A stretch of 64,000 bases of DNA from Shouchella shacheensis (GCF_001484965.1 NZ_KQ947393.1:138234-202233); one strand, 5' to 3'. Positions 1 to 9,567 are shown, numbered from the stretch's first letter. Numbers and translations are program-made. The notes: generated by a model not told the origin, from the sequence alone.

Positions 1-600
1 ATGCTGTTTAAAAAAAGGATAGGCCAAGTGGTTATAGGCTGGTTCGACACTTTGATATGCCGTACCATCATATGGGTTTCGATCTGGCGGATAAAATTCC
101 GGTATATATTTTTCTGGAGGTAAATAAGGCGTATGTGGGTCCCAGTAATGAAGAAATAGAAAGAAGTCTTCTTCCTGGTGCTCTTTAATCCAGAGTTTTG
201 CCAAATCATTAACTCTTCGACCATCAATCCAACGTGTACGGCCAATTGAATTAACATAATACTGATACCCTCTGGCAAACCATTCCTGCAAATGATAAAG
301 GTTGTCAACAGCGGCAGTCGTATATCCATAATTCCTTAGTAGGGTGGGTAGCCAATCAATTGATTTAGGTAGAAAACTAAGGGAGGATCCATGGGAAACT
401 ACCCCAGTTGTTAATCCTACCTTTCCAGTAAATATGCCAGTATGTGCCACTTCCGTTGGAATATCAGCAGCAAAAGCTTGCTCAAATAGGACACCTTCTG
501 ATGCAACCTGATCAAGATAAGGGCTTGTGTTACGATGGTATCCGTAGCACCCTAAACGATCAGCCCTTAATGTATCAATGGAAACAAAAATTATTTTCAT
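1..600 (-). CDS. Sulfatase-like hydrolase, alkaline phosphatase superfamily (partial, C-terminus off the left edge)
   Basis: The 200 N-terminal codons are visible, starting at ATG 598-600 behind a GGGGGATAAG ribosome site; the rest lies beyond position 1. The fold is shown by the N-terminal SIDTLRADRLGCYG block (metal ligand Asp9) and the HYWDPHTPYLPP block near residues 155-166. In FGly sulfatases the nucleophile sits in C/S-x-P-x-R, nine residues before the TG that ends the motif. Here that spot is Thr49 in DIPTEVAHTGIFTG and the Arg is missing, so classical sulfatase maturation is unlikely; a phosphoester or other ester is possible. There is no signal peptide, so it should act in the cytoplasm. 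A related enzyme lies at 1829-3208. Confidence 0.8.
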   Translation of the reverse strand, partial: MKIIFVSIDTLRADRLGCYGYHRNTSPYLDQVASEGVLFEQAFAADIPTEVAHTGIFTGKVGLTTGVVSHGSSLSFLPKSIDWLPTLLRNYGYTTAAVDNLYHLQEWFARGYQYYVNSIGRTRWIDGRRVNDLAKLWIKEHQEEDFFLFLHYWDPHTPYLPPEKYIPEFYPPDRNPYDGTAYQSVEPAYNHLAYPFFKQH

Positions 601-820
601 CTTATCCCCCCGTTGAGTATATATAAGCTTTCATAACAAATGTGCATTAGGGTTTAAAGTTCACCCATCAAACCACAGTCTAGGTCGCATGCTCCTTGCT
701 AAAAACCTTGCAACCAATGACGATATCTCCATCGCATTATGATCCTCATACGCATGTTAATCATGTGCATAATCCTAAATCTCCCTTCATTTCAAGGCGA
801 TAAGTTAGTTAACCCCGCCA

Positions 821-1477
821 CTATATCTGTTTTTGTTCCTTTTCTTTCGCTTTCAAGATGGTCGCTCTCTGTCTTTTTTGAATATGTGTGAAAGCTATCT
901 CGGCAGACCACATTAGAAAAAAAGCAATCAAGCTTGCGGCTGTTATTGGAACGAGACCAGGGAGCTGAAACAAAACAACAAAGATAATAAGGAGACCTGA
1001 AATCATCATGATGGTTGGTAATGGAGACACAACCATTGTCAAAAAAGCAGTTTTTATTGTGGCCAAGATATTGTTTGCGTAATAAGTGAACACTGGAAAG
1101 ATATAAAGAGCAGTAAGGATGTAAATAAAGGTAGTCATAAACCATACATTCATTAATAGAAAGAATGTCATTCCACCCAGCTGCTGTATTAATTCATAAT
1201 AAACAAATAGTGCGAGCCCAGTAATGAAGACAATGTAGCCAAGCTTATTGCTTTTAAAAAAATCACATTTGAATTGGTACCAAAACCTTTTAAAAACAGG
1301 GATGTCTGTTTCTCCCTCCAGCCATTTCCTTATGATAAAAAACATCGCTGCAAGAGCGGGGAAAAATCCGAATAACACAAGGGAGGCAACAGAAAAAACA
1401 ACGAATAAAGTGTTTACATAAACGAATTTCAAAATCCATTCTGGGATCTTTAAAATGCCGAAGCCAATACCTTGCAA
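821..1477 (-). CDS. YesL-like integral membrane protein (DUF624)
   Basis: A 218-residue hydrophobic protein with about five membrane segments, starting MQGIGFGILKIPEWILKFVYVN. The N-terminal amphipathic part, then FVVFSVASLVLFGFFPALAAM and a charged loop (RKWLEGETDIPVFKRFW), is typical of DUF624/YesL proteins, which accompany sugar ABC importers and YesM/YesN regulators in Bacillus but have no settled biochemical role. The start is TTG at 1475-1477, eight bases after AGGGAGG; no ATG fits better. It lies between two sulfatase-like genes on the same strand and follows a terminator at 1600-1621. A second member of the family is at 37408-38022. Confidence 0.8.
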   Translation of the reverse strand: MQGIGFGILKIPEWILKFVYVNTLFVVFSVASLVLFGFFPALAAMFFIIRKWLEGETDIPVFKRFWYQFKCDFFKSNKLGYIVFITGLALFVYYELIQQLGGMTFFLLMNVWFMTTFIYILTALYIFPVFTYYANNILATIKTAFLTMVVSPLPTIMMISGLLIIFVVLFQLPGLVPITAASLIAFFLMWSAEIAFTHIQKRQRATILKAKEKEQKQI

Positions 1478-1828
1478 AGCACTTTCCTCCCTTTCATAAA
1501 GGCTATCCTAATGCGATAGCAAACTCTGCTTTCATTTTATAAAAAATAAAAAAGATTTTCCGTGTTGATCAGGACAATGGAACGGCTGTTAAAGCCACAG
1601 AAAAAGAGCCGGAAAGGCTCTCAGATTGATGAAAAATCTCCTATTTTGCAAGTTGAACTTTGAAATTAGAAGGTTTTTCAGTTTCACTTCTCATCCGACA
1701 CTATATACAGCTGGTTTAAATGTTTTTGTCACTTGACCCAGATTACATGAAGCTTGATGTCAAAGACTGTCCCAAAAGCCCTCCGTTCTGAGTTGTTATT
1801 TCTCCGCTCTACTATTGACTTTTTCCAT
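1478..1828. other. Intergenic region with one terminator
   Basis: About 350 bases between the sulfatase-like gene and the YesL-like gene. The only structure I can support is the terminator at 1600-1621. No convincing ORF or promoter was seen. Confidence 0.5.
1600..1621 (-). terminator. Intrinsic terminator after the sulfatase-like gene
   Basis: Read on the minus strand: stem AGAGCC - loop TTTCC - GGCTCT, followed by TTTTTC. It lies about 200 bases past the stop of the 1829-3208 gene and before the YesL-like gene, so it probably ends the AraC/sulfatase transcript. Confidence 0.6.
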
Positions 1829-3208
1829 TCAATCTTTTGCTTGCAGTGATCTTGCTTTGGTAATGGAACCTAAATAGAGACTATCATAAGCCTCCTGCGA
1901 GGTTTGGAACGGTCCTCTGTCTAATCCATGATAGCCAGTGTTTGTGTACATGGGATTGCTTCGACCAGTCTCTTTCTCTCTTTTCTTTATATGATCTTCC
2001 ATTCGCTGCTGCAGAAGTGCAACGACTTCTGGCTCTTCTGCGGCTACATTGTTATTTTCTTTCGGGTCCTGAACCAAATTATACAACTCCGTCATTGGTT
2101 TAAAATGAAAATCAGGCTCTAATGCTTGAATGAGCTTCCAATCCTCGGTACGCCAGCCGTGCTTTCTCATCCAAGTGCATTCTGTAATATAAAATTCTGA
2201 TACTCTTTCTGTCTCTTCTTCACTTATCATCGGAAGCAGACTTTTCCCTGTTCCGCCGTTAGGATCATCAATGTGAAGTAAGTCTAATACAGTTGGCATG
2301 ATATCTTCAATGAGACTAACTTCAGCAATTCGTTTGCCAGCAGGAACTTTCCTCGGAAACTTTATGATTAACGGTACGGACAGGCAATTATCATACATCC
2401 CGTGGTGGTCAAAGTAGCAGTCATGTTCATAAAGGGTCTCTCCGTGATCTGAGGTCACAATGATGAGTGTTTCTTCTTCGATGCCAAGGTCTTTTACGGT
2501 TTGAAACATATTTTTAATACAGACATCCATATAAGCAATAGCCCCTTCATATTGAGCAGAAACGTATTGCTCATCGGTTACTCCCTCTGGAATCCATGAT
2601 TTGAAAAAATCTGCATGCGGTTTAAAATTGTAAACTGGCTCCAACGTTTTATTTTCAGGATCCCTTTCGTTACGGTCATAAAACATTCGATCAAATGGCT
2701 TTGGCGGAAGATAAGGCGAGTGCGGATCCATATGACGAAGAAATAAAAAAAATGGACTCTCCTGCTGAGCTAGCCGCTTTAACTCTGGAATCGCCACGTC
2801 ATTTAAATGCTCTGCTTTCGAACAGCGCCCAGTTTCATCTGGCATCCAGGCTTCATAATCTAGGTAATGATGAAATCCTCTTGAGGATGGATTATCCGTA
2901 AAGCCTACGCACGTTGTTTCATAGCCATGTGTTCCTAATATTTCTGCTAACGTTTTTGTGTTTTCTCCGCCAACCGGTCCCTTATGTCGAAGAGCAACGA
3001 CATTAGTATCGAAGCAGTCCCCTCCGGTCAGCATATTTGCATATGCAGGCGTCGTAGGGATACTAGGGCTGAAATGCTGTTCAAATAACACCCCTGCTTC
3101 GGCAAATTTGTCAATATGTGGTGTGGTTTGATGATGAAATCCATAGCTACTCATATAGTCTCCTCGTAAACTATCTATTCCAAAAATAATAACATTCGGC
3201 TGTTTCAT
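1829..3208 (-). CDS. Sulfatase-like hydrolase, alkaline phosphatase superfamily
   Basis: 459 residues, a full-length member. Metal-site blocks are Asp12 (FGIDSLRGDYMSSYG), HMDPHSPYLPP around residues 159-169 and VTSDHGETLYEHD near 251-263. The nucleophile region reads SIPTTPAYANMLTG; counting back from TG puts Thr52 where Cys or Ser should be, and the downstream Arg is absent. No sulfatase-maturing radical SAM gene is in view. The protein lacks a signal peptide, so the substrate would be an imported sugar ester. The start has GGGAGG eleven bases upstream. It follows the AraC gene by 15 bases and is probably cotranscribed with it. The sulfatase annotation is by fold only; the ester type is unknown. 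Confidence 0.85.
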   Translation of the reverse strand: MKQPNVIIFGIDSLRGDYMSSYGFHHQTTPHIDKFAEAGVLFEQHFSPSIPTTPAYANMLTGGDCFDTNVVALRHKGPVGGENTKTLAEILGTHGYETTCVGFTDNPSSRGFHHYLDYEAWMPDETGRCSKAEHLNDVAIPELKRLAQQESPFFLFLRHMDPHSPYLPPKPFDRMFYDRNERDPENKTLEPVYNFKPHADFFKSWIPEGVTDEQYVSAQYEGAIAYMDVCIKNMFQTVKDLGIEEETLIIVTSDHGETLYEHDCYFDHHGMYDNCLSVPLIIKFPRKVPAGKRIAEVSLIEDIMPTVLDLLHIDDPNGGTGKSLLPMISEEETERVSEFYITECTWMRKHGWRTEDWKLIQALEPDFHFKPMTELYNLVQDPKENNNVAAEEPEVVALLQQRMEDHIKKREKETGRSNPMYTNTGYHGLDRGPFQTSQEAYDSLYLGSITKARSLQAKD

Positions 3209-3223
3209 TGACGCTCTTCCTCC

Positions 3224-4156
3224 CTATACATTTTCAAGTGCTTTAAGCTTGCTTTCTATTAACCCTTGTCTAGTTCTTTCTCTATATTTCCCTGGAGAAC
3301 ATCCCACTTGGCGAGAGAATAGACGCGTGAAAAATGCTGGATCTTCATACCCCACCTCTAACGCAATATAAATGATTTTCTCGCTCGTCTCTGCCAGCAA
3401 TACTTTTGCTCGTTTAATCCTAATTTGATGTATTGCTTCAATGATGGTCTGACCGCTTTCCGCTTTAAACACTCGATTTAAGTGCCTTGAGCTAATGTTA
3501 AATAAATCAGATAGCACGTCTAACGTTAGCTTTTGGTCATAATGTCTTTCTAAATAACCCCAAATTCGCTGCACGAGCTGCCTTCTCTCCATGTGCTTCA
3601 CTTCGAGGTGCCTTGTCGACGTACCAACTTCTCCATATATTCTTGATAATTCAATCAATACTTGCACAAGCTGCAGGCGGATTACAGTCGCATATCCTGT
3701 TTTCTTCTGTTCGTATTCTCTTAACATTGTTTCAAACTGTATGTGGATGTCAGCCGCACATTTCCCTCGTAAGTTCAGACAATGGTGAAACCTTTCTTTT
3801 TTATGCAAAAAAGGGTGAATATAAAAATAGTCCATCGATTCGGAGACGCCTAATTCTCTTAACCAAATATCATCAATCAAAGGTGATAAAAACAGACAAT
3901 TTATGATGCCGAGTTCTTTTCCTTGATGCAATTTATACGTATGCACTTCGCCAGGGTTAATAATAAAGGCATCCCCTGCATACAAGCCATATTCCTCTCC
4001 TTCAAATACATGGGTTGCTGTTCCATGTGTTACAAATACGAGCTCAATAAAATCATGGCCATGAACAGGAGGAAGATTGTTTTCTATGTGAATTTTATGA
4101 TCAATCCAAAAAGGAAACTTTTTTTCACGCATAAATTGACTACTTCTCATTTTCAT
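3224..4156 (-). CDS. AraC-family transcriptional regulator (cupin plus HTH)
   Basis: 310 residues. The N-terminal cupin region (PPVHGHDFIELVFVTHGTATH, then YAGDAFIINPGEVHTY) should bind a sugar. The C-terminal ~100 residues form two helix-turn-helix units, with NISSRHLNRVFKAESGQTI and the signature EVGYEDPAFFTRLFSRQVGCSPGKYR compressed to the usual AraC/XylS pattern. It is the first gene of a two-gene unit with the sulfatase-like enzyme downstream. It probably activates that gene and perhaps the nearby ABC/Gfo operon; the inducer cannot be told from the sequence. Confidence 0.88.
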   Translation of the reverse strand: MKMRSSQFMREKKFPFWIDHKIHIENNLPPVHGHDFIELVFVTHGTATHVFEGEEYGLYAGDAFIINPGEVHTYKLHQGKELGIINCLFLSPLIDDIWLRELGVSESMDYFYIHPFLHKKERFHHCLNLRGKCAADIHIQFETMLREYEQKKTGYATVIRLQLVQVLIELSRIYGEVGTSTRHLEVKHMERRQLVQRIWGYLERHYDQKLTLDVLSDLFNISSRHLNRVFKAESGQTIIEAIHQIRIKRAKVLLAETSEKIIYIALEVGYEDPAFFTRLFSRQVGCSPGKYRERTRQGLIESKLKALENV

Positions 4157-4557
4157 CCCTATTCCGCCCTTCTATAAAATTATAGTCTAAGGGTGAAAAG
4201 CATTTAGTTCAATGGGAATAAGCCATTGTCGTAAATAATGCTAACGGTTTCTGAGAAGTGTCGAGCCGGGGTGCGCTGAACCACCTACAGGAACCGATCT
4301 TTCTACCTTAATCGCTTTGGAAACATTGGGACAGAGCAACCTTGTTTATCTTTTATTTGATCGAGTCGAATGTGTTTGGTTCGCTTTACTCCACATTCTA
4401 TCCAAAGTCATCCATAGGTTCCTAGTCCCCAAAGAAAAGCGGGTGGTTGATGTTTCATTTTTCACATTCAAAATACATACCACATCATGACTGGCTTGAC
4501 ACCTGTTACTCTTAGATTACAAAAACCCCTCTGGAATAATCCATTCTGTCTTTCCCA
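4157..4557. other. Intergenic region, no recognised content
   Basis: About 400 bases between the stop of the Gfo gene at 4558 and the AraC start at 4156. I see no credible ORF, no strong hairpin with a T-tract and no clear sigma-A promoter. The region must hold the AraC promoter, but I cannot place it. Confidence 0.4.
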
Positions 4558-5574
4558 TCATTGCACCACTGTCTTCACAGGTGGCACCTCAATGGCCAAA
4601 CCACCTTTCAACTGAGAGCGTATTGCTGCTTCAATTATTTCTTGACCAGCTAATGCATCGGCCCCAGAAGCTTCCATTTTCTCAGGGGCAATGTCTTCTT
4701 TAATTTGCTTTATGAAATAATCCAATCTATTTTTGAACGTTTCTTGAAAGCTTCCTACTCCTGTCATGATTGAATTGCGTAAAACGAGCAGCTCATCCCT
4801 ATCATGCGGGTAAAAGGTGAAGTTCTCGTAGACATTATCAATAACAAATCTACCCTTATTTCCAGCTACCTCACAATATTCAATTGGATGGCGCCCTGCC
4901 ATATCATAGCTTCCCGTTAAATGTCCGACTGCCCCAGACTCAAATTCCAGATTGATAGATGCCGTCGACCAAATCTGACGTCCTGGAGCTTTTGTCATAA
5001 AGGATTGAACCCGTTTAATGTCTCCTCCAAAGTAGCGAAGGACATCTATAGAATGGGGGTGCAGTGCCCTTAAGTGAAACCATTCACTCGTTTCGCTCGG
5101 ATTTTGAATTGTCAGCTTCATATTGAAAAATAGCAACGTCCCCAGTTTTCCATTTTCAATGAGCTCTTTTCCTTTATAAGCAGGAGGGACAAAGCGATGA
5201 TTTAAATTGCTAACAAGACGAACCTTTTTTTCAGCAGCGAAGCGTACCATGTCGCGTGCTTCCTCGATATTGTTAGAAATAGGTTTTTCGACAAGTACAT
5301 CTTTTCCCGCTTCTATTGCCATCATAGCCGGTTCAAAATGGTCCCCACCGTTTTCTTCTCCTGAGGTCGCTATGCTGATCACATCTATTTCTTCGTCAGC
5401 AATCATTGCCTTCATATCTGTGTAAGCCTTGCAACCATACAACTCTTCCATTGCCTGAACACGGTCTTCCACTAAGTCACAAGCTGCCACCAGCTCTGCA
5501 TCTGGATTTTGACTATAATACCGGCAATGAATTTTCCCTATATTATTCACCCCAATAACGGCCACCTTAATCAT
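4558..5574 (-). CDS. Gfo/Idh/MocA-family NAD(P)-dependent oxidoreductase
   Basis: 338 residues. The N-terminal Rossmann fold opens with IKVAVIGVNNIGKIHCRYY (GxNxxG variant of the dinucleotide loop), followed by the family EKP motif (VLVEKPISNN) near residues 92-102. The C-terminal beta-sheet domain contains RALHPHSIDVLRYFGGD, whose His residues fit the catalytic His-x3-Asp region. Enzymes of this family oxidise or reduce a sugar hydroxyl, often at C3 of a glycoside. It overlaps the isomerase gene upstream by four bases (ATGA), so it is the last gene of the ABC operon. It closely resembles the gene at 9655-10665. Confidence 0.88.
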   Translation of the reverse strand: MIKVAVIGVNNIGKIHCRYYSQNPDAELVAACDLVEDRVQAMEELYGCKAYTDMKAMIADEEIDVISIATSGEENGGDHFEPAMMAIEAGKDVLVEKPISNNIEEARDMVRFAAEKKVRLVSNLNHRFVPPAYKGKELIENGKLGTLLFFNMKLTIQNPSETSEWFHLRALHPHSIDVLRYFGGDIKRVQSFMTKAPGRQIWSTASINLEFESGAVGHLTGSYDMAGRHPIEYCEVAGNKGRFVIDNVYENFTFYPHDRDELLVLRNSIMTGVGSFQETFKNRLDYFIKQIKEDIAPEKMEASGADALAGQEIIEAAIRSQLKGGLAIEVPPVKTVVQ

Positions 5575-6398
5575 TTAATAACCTCCTTTTTCCCATATGC
5601 TTCTTCAAATAACCTAGTGAGATATCCATGACTCTCTGCTGCTATAGCCGCTACCTTTGGCAAATCATACTCTTTGGCTCCTATAATTTCGAGCACCGTT
5701 GCTCCTTGATAGCCTGTATCTACCATTTTCTGAACGACTTCTTTTAATGGAACGGTGCCTCTGCCGGCAATTTGATATTCTGGCGCTGCTATTTTTAACT
5801 CTTCAATAAAAGTATCCCTGATGTGCGTATGAATCACATGTTCTTGCAACGCTTCCACCGCTTTAACCGGATCATCCCCAACACGTCCAATGTGAGTAGC
5901 ATCAAGGTTCAGGCCAAGTGCTGGGTGCTTTACTTCTCTCATCAATCGAAGCGCTGTTTCTGTATTGTAGATGCTTTGGCCGTAATGAAGCTTTAACGCA
6001 TATTTGATGCCAACATCGTTTGCGGCTATCGCCAACTCCTCTATTGCCCGGAGTGATTGCTCCATTTTTTCTTCATCATTAGATTCTCCAGCGCTTCCCG
6101 TAGTGACCATTGGAATACCAAGCTTAGCAGCTCTTTCGAATACTCTTTTTGTCCGCTCTCTGTTCTCTGGCTCTAAAATGTTAGTCGCAGCTTCCACACT
6201 ATAGAGGTCCAGCTCCGCCTCTTCTACCCAATTTTTGATTTCAGAAAGCTCAGATTCTAGAGCTGCATCCTTTAAATGCTCAGCCATCCCAACAATAGAG
6301 GCAAGCTCTATTCCTTGATAACCACTGAATTTGATATATTCAATGGCCGTTTTTAAATCATATCCGCCAAATAATACAGAGTTCACTCCAAGTTTCAT
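5571..6398 (-). CDS. Sugar phosphate isomerase/epimerase (xylose isomerase-like TIM barrel)
   Basis: 275 residues. Family features are the opening MKLGVNSVLFGGYDLKTAIEY, the GYQGIELASI strand, the Asp-His metal region ALGLNLDATHIG, and HTHIRDTF followed by IAGRGTVPLKEVVQ, which carry the divalent-metal ligands of the AP-endonuclease-2/IolE-type barrel. Members isomerise, epimerise or eliminate sugars and keto-sugars. The start has an AAAGGGGATG ribosome site. It sits between the permease genes and the Gfo gene in one operon, which suggests that it acts on the product of the dehydrogenases. Confidence 0.85.
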   Translation of the reverse strand: MKLGVNSVLFGGYDLKTAIEYIKFSGYQGIELASIVGMAEHLKDAALESELSEIKNWVEEAELDLYSVEAATNILEPENRERTKRVFERAAKLGIPMVTTGSAGESNDEEKMEQSLRAIEELAIAANDVGIKYALKLHYGQSIYNTETALRLMREVKHPALGLNLDATHIGRVGDDPVKAVEALQEHVIHTHIRDTFIEELKIAAPEYQIAGRGTVPLKEVVQKMVDTGYQGATVLEIIGAKEYDLPKVAAIAAESHGYLTRLFEEAYGKKEVIK

Positions 6399-6418
6399 TT
6401 TTACATCCCCTTTTAAAA

Positions 6419-7303
6419 TTATCCTTTAACAGCACCTGCTGTCATCCCAGCCACAATTCTCTTATTAAAGAAAATAAATAAAATAAGCGGCGGGATAGCA
6501 ATCAATATGACATTTGCAAATAGCAAGTGATAAGAGGTTCCAAACATACCCATATAGTTATATAACGTCAGCTGTACGGTAGCATTATCTGCACCTGGAA
6601 AAAAATACAACATGTTTTCAAAGTCGTTATAAACTTGTATGGAGGACAAAACAATAATGGTAGCGGTCACCGGTTTCAACAATGGAAAGATGATTTGAAA
6701 AAATAACCGCAATGGCCCGCACCCATCAATTAACGCTGCCTCATCTAATTCTCTCGGTATCGTAGCGACAAAGGCTCTATAAAGAATACAAGCAAACGAG
6801 AAACGTAATGCCGTCTCTATAAAAATGATTCCTGGCATTGTGGCAAAAAGGCCCATTGATTGTAGTACCCAAATCGTCGGCACAATAGCTGGTGGAATCA
6901 TTAAACCTATTAACACGAGATAATTTAACTTTTTTGCACTTTCCCTACGAGCTAACACAAAAGCTGCCATGGAGCAGATAATAATTAAAATGATAATCGT
7001 CACAACGGTAATCACTGTACTATTAAAAAAAGCAAGAAGAAGTCTATAATTGTTAGCGCTTATTACTTCTGAATAATTGGCAACGAATTCAAAAGCGCTC
7101 GGCCAAGCTAGCGTTAGCTCTGCTGCTTCTCCGGGAGACTTCATAGAGTTGATAAAAACAAAATAAGAGGGAATACCGAAGAAGATGGCAGCAACGATGA
7201 ATCCTAATACTTCAACCCATAATGTTTTCCTTCTTTTCGGTTTTGTTGCAGATATTGTTTTATTTGAGCCTAGCACTGAGGTTTTGTTGTCACCAACACT
7301 CAT
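6419..7303 (-). CDS. Carbohydrate ABC transporter permease (MalG-like)
   Basis: 294 residues and about six membrane segments. The cytoplasmic EAA loop is visible as ELDEAALIDGCGPLRLFFQIIFPLLKP, the docking site for the ATPase. The N-terminal 30 residues are polar and basic (TKPKRRKT). It overlaps the preceding permease by four bases, with GAGGTGG inside that gene as ribosome site. It forms the inner-membrane channel together with the protein at 7300-8166. No ATPase gene is in the operon, so a shared MsmX-type ATPase encoded elsewhere is likely. Confidence 0.9.
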   Translation of the reverse strand: MSVGDNKTSVLGSNKTISATKPKRRKTLWVEVLGFIVAAIFFGIPSYFVFINSMKSPGEAAELTLAWPSAFEFVANYSEVISANNYRLLLAFFNSTVITVVTIIILIIICSMAAFVLARRESAKKLNYLVLIGLMIPPAIVPTIWVLQSMGLFATMPGIIFIETALRFSFACILYRAFVATIPRELDEAALIDGCGPLRLFFQIIFPLLKPVTATIIVLSSIQVYNDFENMLYFFPGADNATVQLTLYNYMGMFGTSYHLLFANVILIAIPPLILFIFFNKRIVAGMTAGAVKG

Positions 7304-8166
7304 AGGTCCACCTCTTTCCGGTTGATAAACTTAAAGACAGGAAAAGCAATCAGTGCTACAAAAAGGAACAAAATAACATTCCCCGCCGTTGCAAGACCAT
7401 AAAATCCGCCGGCATACTGCTTATAAATAATAGAAGCTAACACATCCGAACTAAATCCTGGGCCGCCGCCTGTCATTGCCCATACAAGATCAAAGTTTCT
7501 TAGTCCATCAATGAGGGCCAAAATAATAACTGTATTCATGGCAGGACGTGATAATGGAAGTGTTATATTCCAAAACTCCTGAATTGAGCTCCCTCCATCA
7601 ATTCTTAGCGCTTCCCTGTACTCATTTGGAATAGCCATAATTCCAGCTATAAAAATAACAACGGCAATTCCGAGACCACGCCAGATATCAGTAAATGCTA
7701 CAGAGAATATTGCTAGATCTGGGTTACCTAACCAATCAACTCCAGGAATGCCAAATAAGTTTAGCGCATCATTAATCAATCCATTACTCGGATGCATCAT
7801 TACACTAAAGGCTGACCCAATAGCAACAGCACTGATAAGAACTGGAAAAAACACAAATGAACGCAGAAGATCTCTATTTTTTATTTTGGAGCAAAGAAAT
7901 ACAGCAATTAATAGACCAAGAATGATTTTCCCTGTCACAGCTGTAACAGCAAAAAATAGTGTATTTCTAAAACCTATTCGTAAAGAAGGGGTTTCGAAAA
8001 ACGTAATAAAATTCTCAAACCCAATAAATTCCCAGTCAGTTAGCGTCCACCATGTCATGCTGTAAAAAAAGGACATGCCCGTAGGAAAAAGAAAAAATAC
8101 AGTATAAATGATGGCGGCTGGTAAGAGGAAGTAATACGAATACATCTTGTTATTGATTTTATTCAT
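7300..8166 (-). CDS. Carbohydrate ABC transporter permease (MalF/UgpA-like)
   Basis: 288 residues with six predicted membrane helices. The first is YYFLLPAAIIYTVFFLFPTG, and the EAA loop is EYREALRIDGGSSIQEFWNITLPLSRP. The ribosome site is AAAGGAGTGGTGTAAATG. It lies 60 bases after the lipoprotein gene and overlaps the next permease by four bases. The transported sugar is not evident; the neighbouring dehydrogenases and isomerase point to a modified sugar or glycoside. Confidence 0.9.
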   Translation of the reverse strand: MNKINNKMYSYYFLLPAAIIYTVFFLFPTGMSFFYSMTWWTLTDWEFIGFENFITFFETPSLRIGFRNTLFFAVTAVTGKIILGLLIAVFLCSKIKNRDLLRSFVFFPVLISAVAIGSAFSVMMHPSNGLINDALNLFGIPGVDWLGNPDLAIFSVAFTDIWRGLGIAVVIFIAGIMAIPNEYREALRIDGGSSIQEFWNITLPLSRPAMNTVIILALIDGLRNFDLVWAMTGGGPGFSSDVLASIIYKQYAGGFYGLATAGNVILFLFVALIAFPVFKFINRKEVDL

Positions 8167-8226
8167 TTACACCACTCCTTTTAATCAGACATCCCAGCCT
8201 TCCAAGGACCGAGATGTCTGCACTTC

Positions 8227-9546
8227 TTACCAATCACGAATACCCAACTGTTCCGCTCGTCGCCTAGCATCTTGGTCATAGTTTGCTGCAGCTTCTTCAG
8301 CAGTTGCCTGTCCATTCGCAACTTCAGACAAAATCTGGGGCAATTCCGCTCCCTTAATAGGGCTGGCAAACTCAAGGGCAGGAGCTGTTCTCTCTTCATC
8401 AAAGTATGGCTGCATCTCATGAACTGCTTCATAGGCATCGTCTGGGACGTCGGTACCTTCTACAACGTAAGGACCTACACTGTCAAATGCTTCAGCAAAA
8501 ATTTCCTGACCTTCTTCTGACATATAAAACTCAAACCACTCTTTTGCAGCATCTACATGTTCCGATGCTTCACTGATCAAAAACGCATTTGGCATCCATA
8601 CTGTAAATCCGGGTTCATGGTCACCGTCCCCTGGCTGCGGAAAAATTCCGATATCTTTTACTTCATCTGGATGATTATCTTCTATTGTTGGTAAAATTTG
8701 AGACAAGTTTGCGAAATGAGCAGCCTCTCCAGTTGCCAGCATAGCCATTCCCTGTTCGTGCGTGGTGGCATTAAAATCATCATTATATAAATCTTTGCCT
8801 CCTCGGCCAAGTTCATAAGACTTTTCGAACCCGCGTAAGGCAGCTGGAGTATCAGCAAACTTTGATTCGCCCGCTGTATACTCCTCTGCAAAATCCGGTT
8901 CCATTTTTTGGACATTATAATAATCTGCCAACAATGGAATTTGAGTTCTTGTTATTTCATCAAATGAGCCAACTGTTCCTATATATCCCGCATCATCTGC
9001 AGCCTGAATGTTTTCTATCAGCTCATCCCATGTCTCAGGTATCTCAAGACCTAGCTCTTCATATATTGGTTTGTTATAAAACCATCCTCCTACTGAGCTA
9101 GATTGGTCTGGAACCCCATATATGTCACCATCAAATTCAACGTTTTCTATATAATCATCCATCATACGATCAACGTATGGCTCCTCGGTTAATGGGACAA
9201 AATGCTGAGATGGATTCAGTGTTTCTAAAAGGGCACCAGAATTGAAAAGCACTATATCTGCAATTTCACCAGTTGCAAGCCTTGTGTTGACTAAATTTTC
9301 CCCTTCCGGTCCACCTGGTCGTGTTTCGAACGTTATGGAGATATTTAATTCCTTTTCAGCAGCTTCTGCGACAGCTTCAATTCCTCGTGAATTAGTATCA
9401 TCACCAATCAGAAACTCCAAGTTCACAGATTCATCTGAAGTTGATCCTTCACTTACGGCCCCCTCTTCTTCTCCACAAGCCGCCAAACTTAATGTCGGCA
9501 GAAGTACACTACCGAACAAAAATAAGTTTTTCTTAAACGTTTTCAC
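8227..9546 (-). CDS. Sugar ABC transporter substrate-binding lipoprotein
   Basis: 439 residues from the GTG at 9544-9546, chosen because GGGAGGG precedes it by a good distance; an in-frame ATG twelve codons upstream (9580-9582) has no ribosome site and would put a polar extension before the signal peptide. The signal sequence KTFKKNLFLFGSVLLPTLSLAACG gives lipobox LAAC with Cys24. The remainder is a type 1 extracellular solute-binding fold (MalE/UgpB class), for example GVPDQSSSVGGWFYNKPIYEELG and MAMLATGEAAH. It is anchored outside the membrane and delivers sugar to the permeases encoded just downstream. Confidence 0.9.
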   Translation of the reverse strand: MKTFKKNLFLFGSVLLPTLSLAACGEEEGAVSEGSTSDESVNLEFLIGDDTNSRGIEAVAEAAEKELNISITFETRPGGPEGENLVNTRLATGEIADIVLFNSGALLETLNPSQHFVPLTEEPYVDRMMDDYIENVEFDGDIYGVPDQSSSVGGWFYNKPIYEELGLEIPETWDELIENIQAADDAGYIGTVGSFDEITRTQIPLLADYYNVQKMEPDFAEEYTAGESKFADTPAALRGFEKSYELGRGGKDLYNDDFNATTHEQGMAMLATGEAAHFANLSQILPTIEDNHPDEVKDIGIFPQPGDGDHEPGFTVWMPNAFLISEASEHVDAAKEWFEFYMSEEGQEIFAEAFDSVGPYVVEGTDVPDDAYEAVHEMQPYFDEERTAPALEFASPIKGAELPQILSEVANGQATAEEAAANYDQDARRRAEQLGIRDW

Positions 9547-9567
9547 TTTAATTCTCCCTCCCCTTAT

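Noticed and set aside
792-1145. 117-codon minus-strand ORF
   Set aside because: Lies in another frame of the YesL-like gene, with Cys/His/Tyr-rich non-protein-like composition and no ribosome site.
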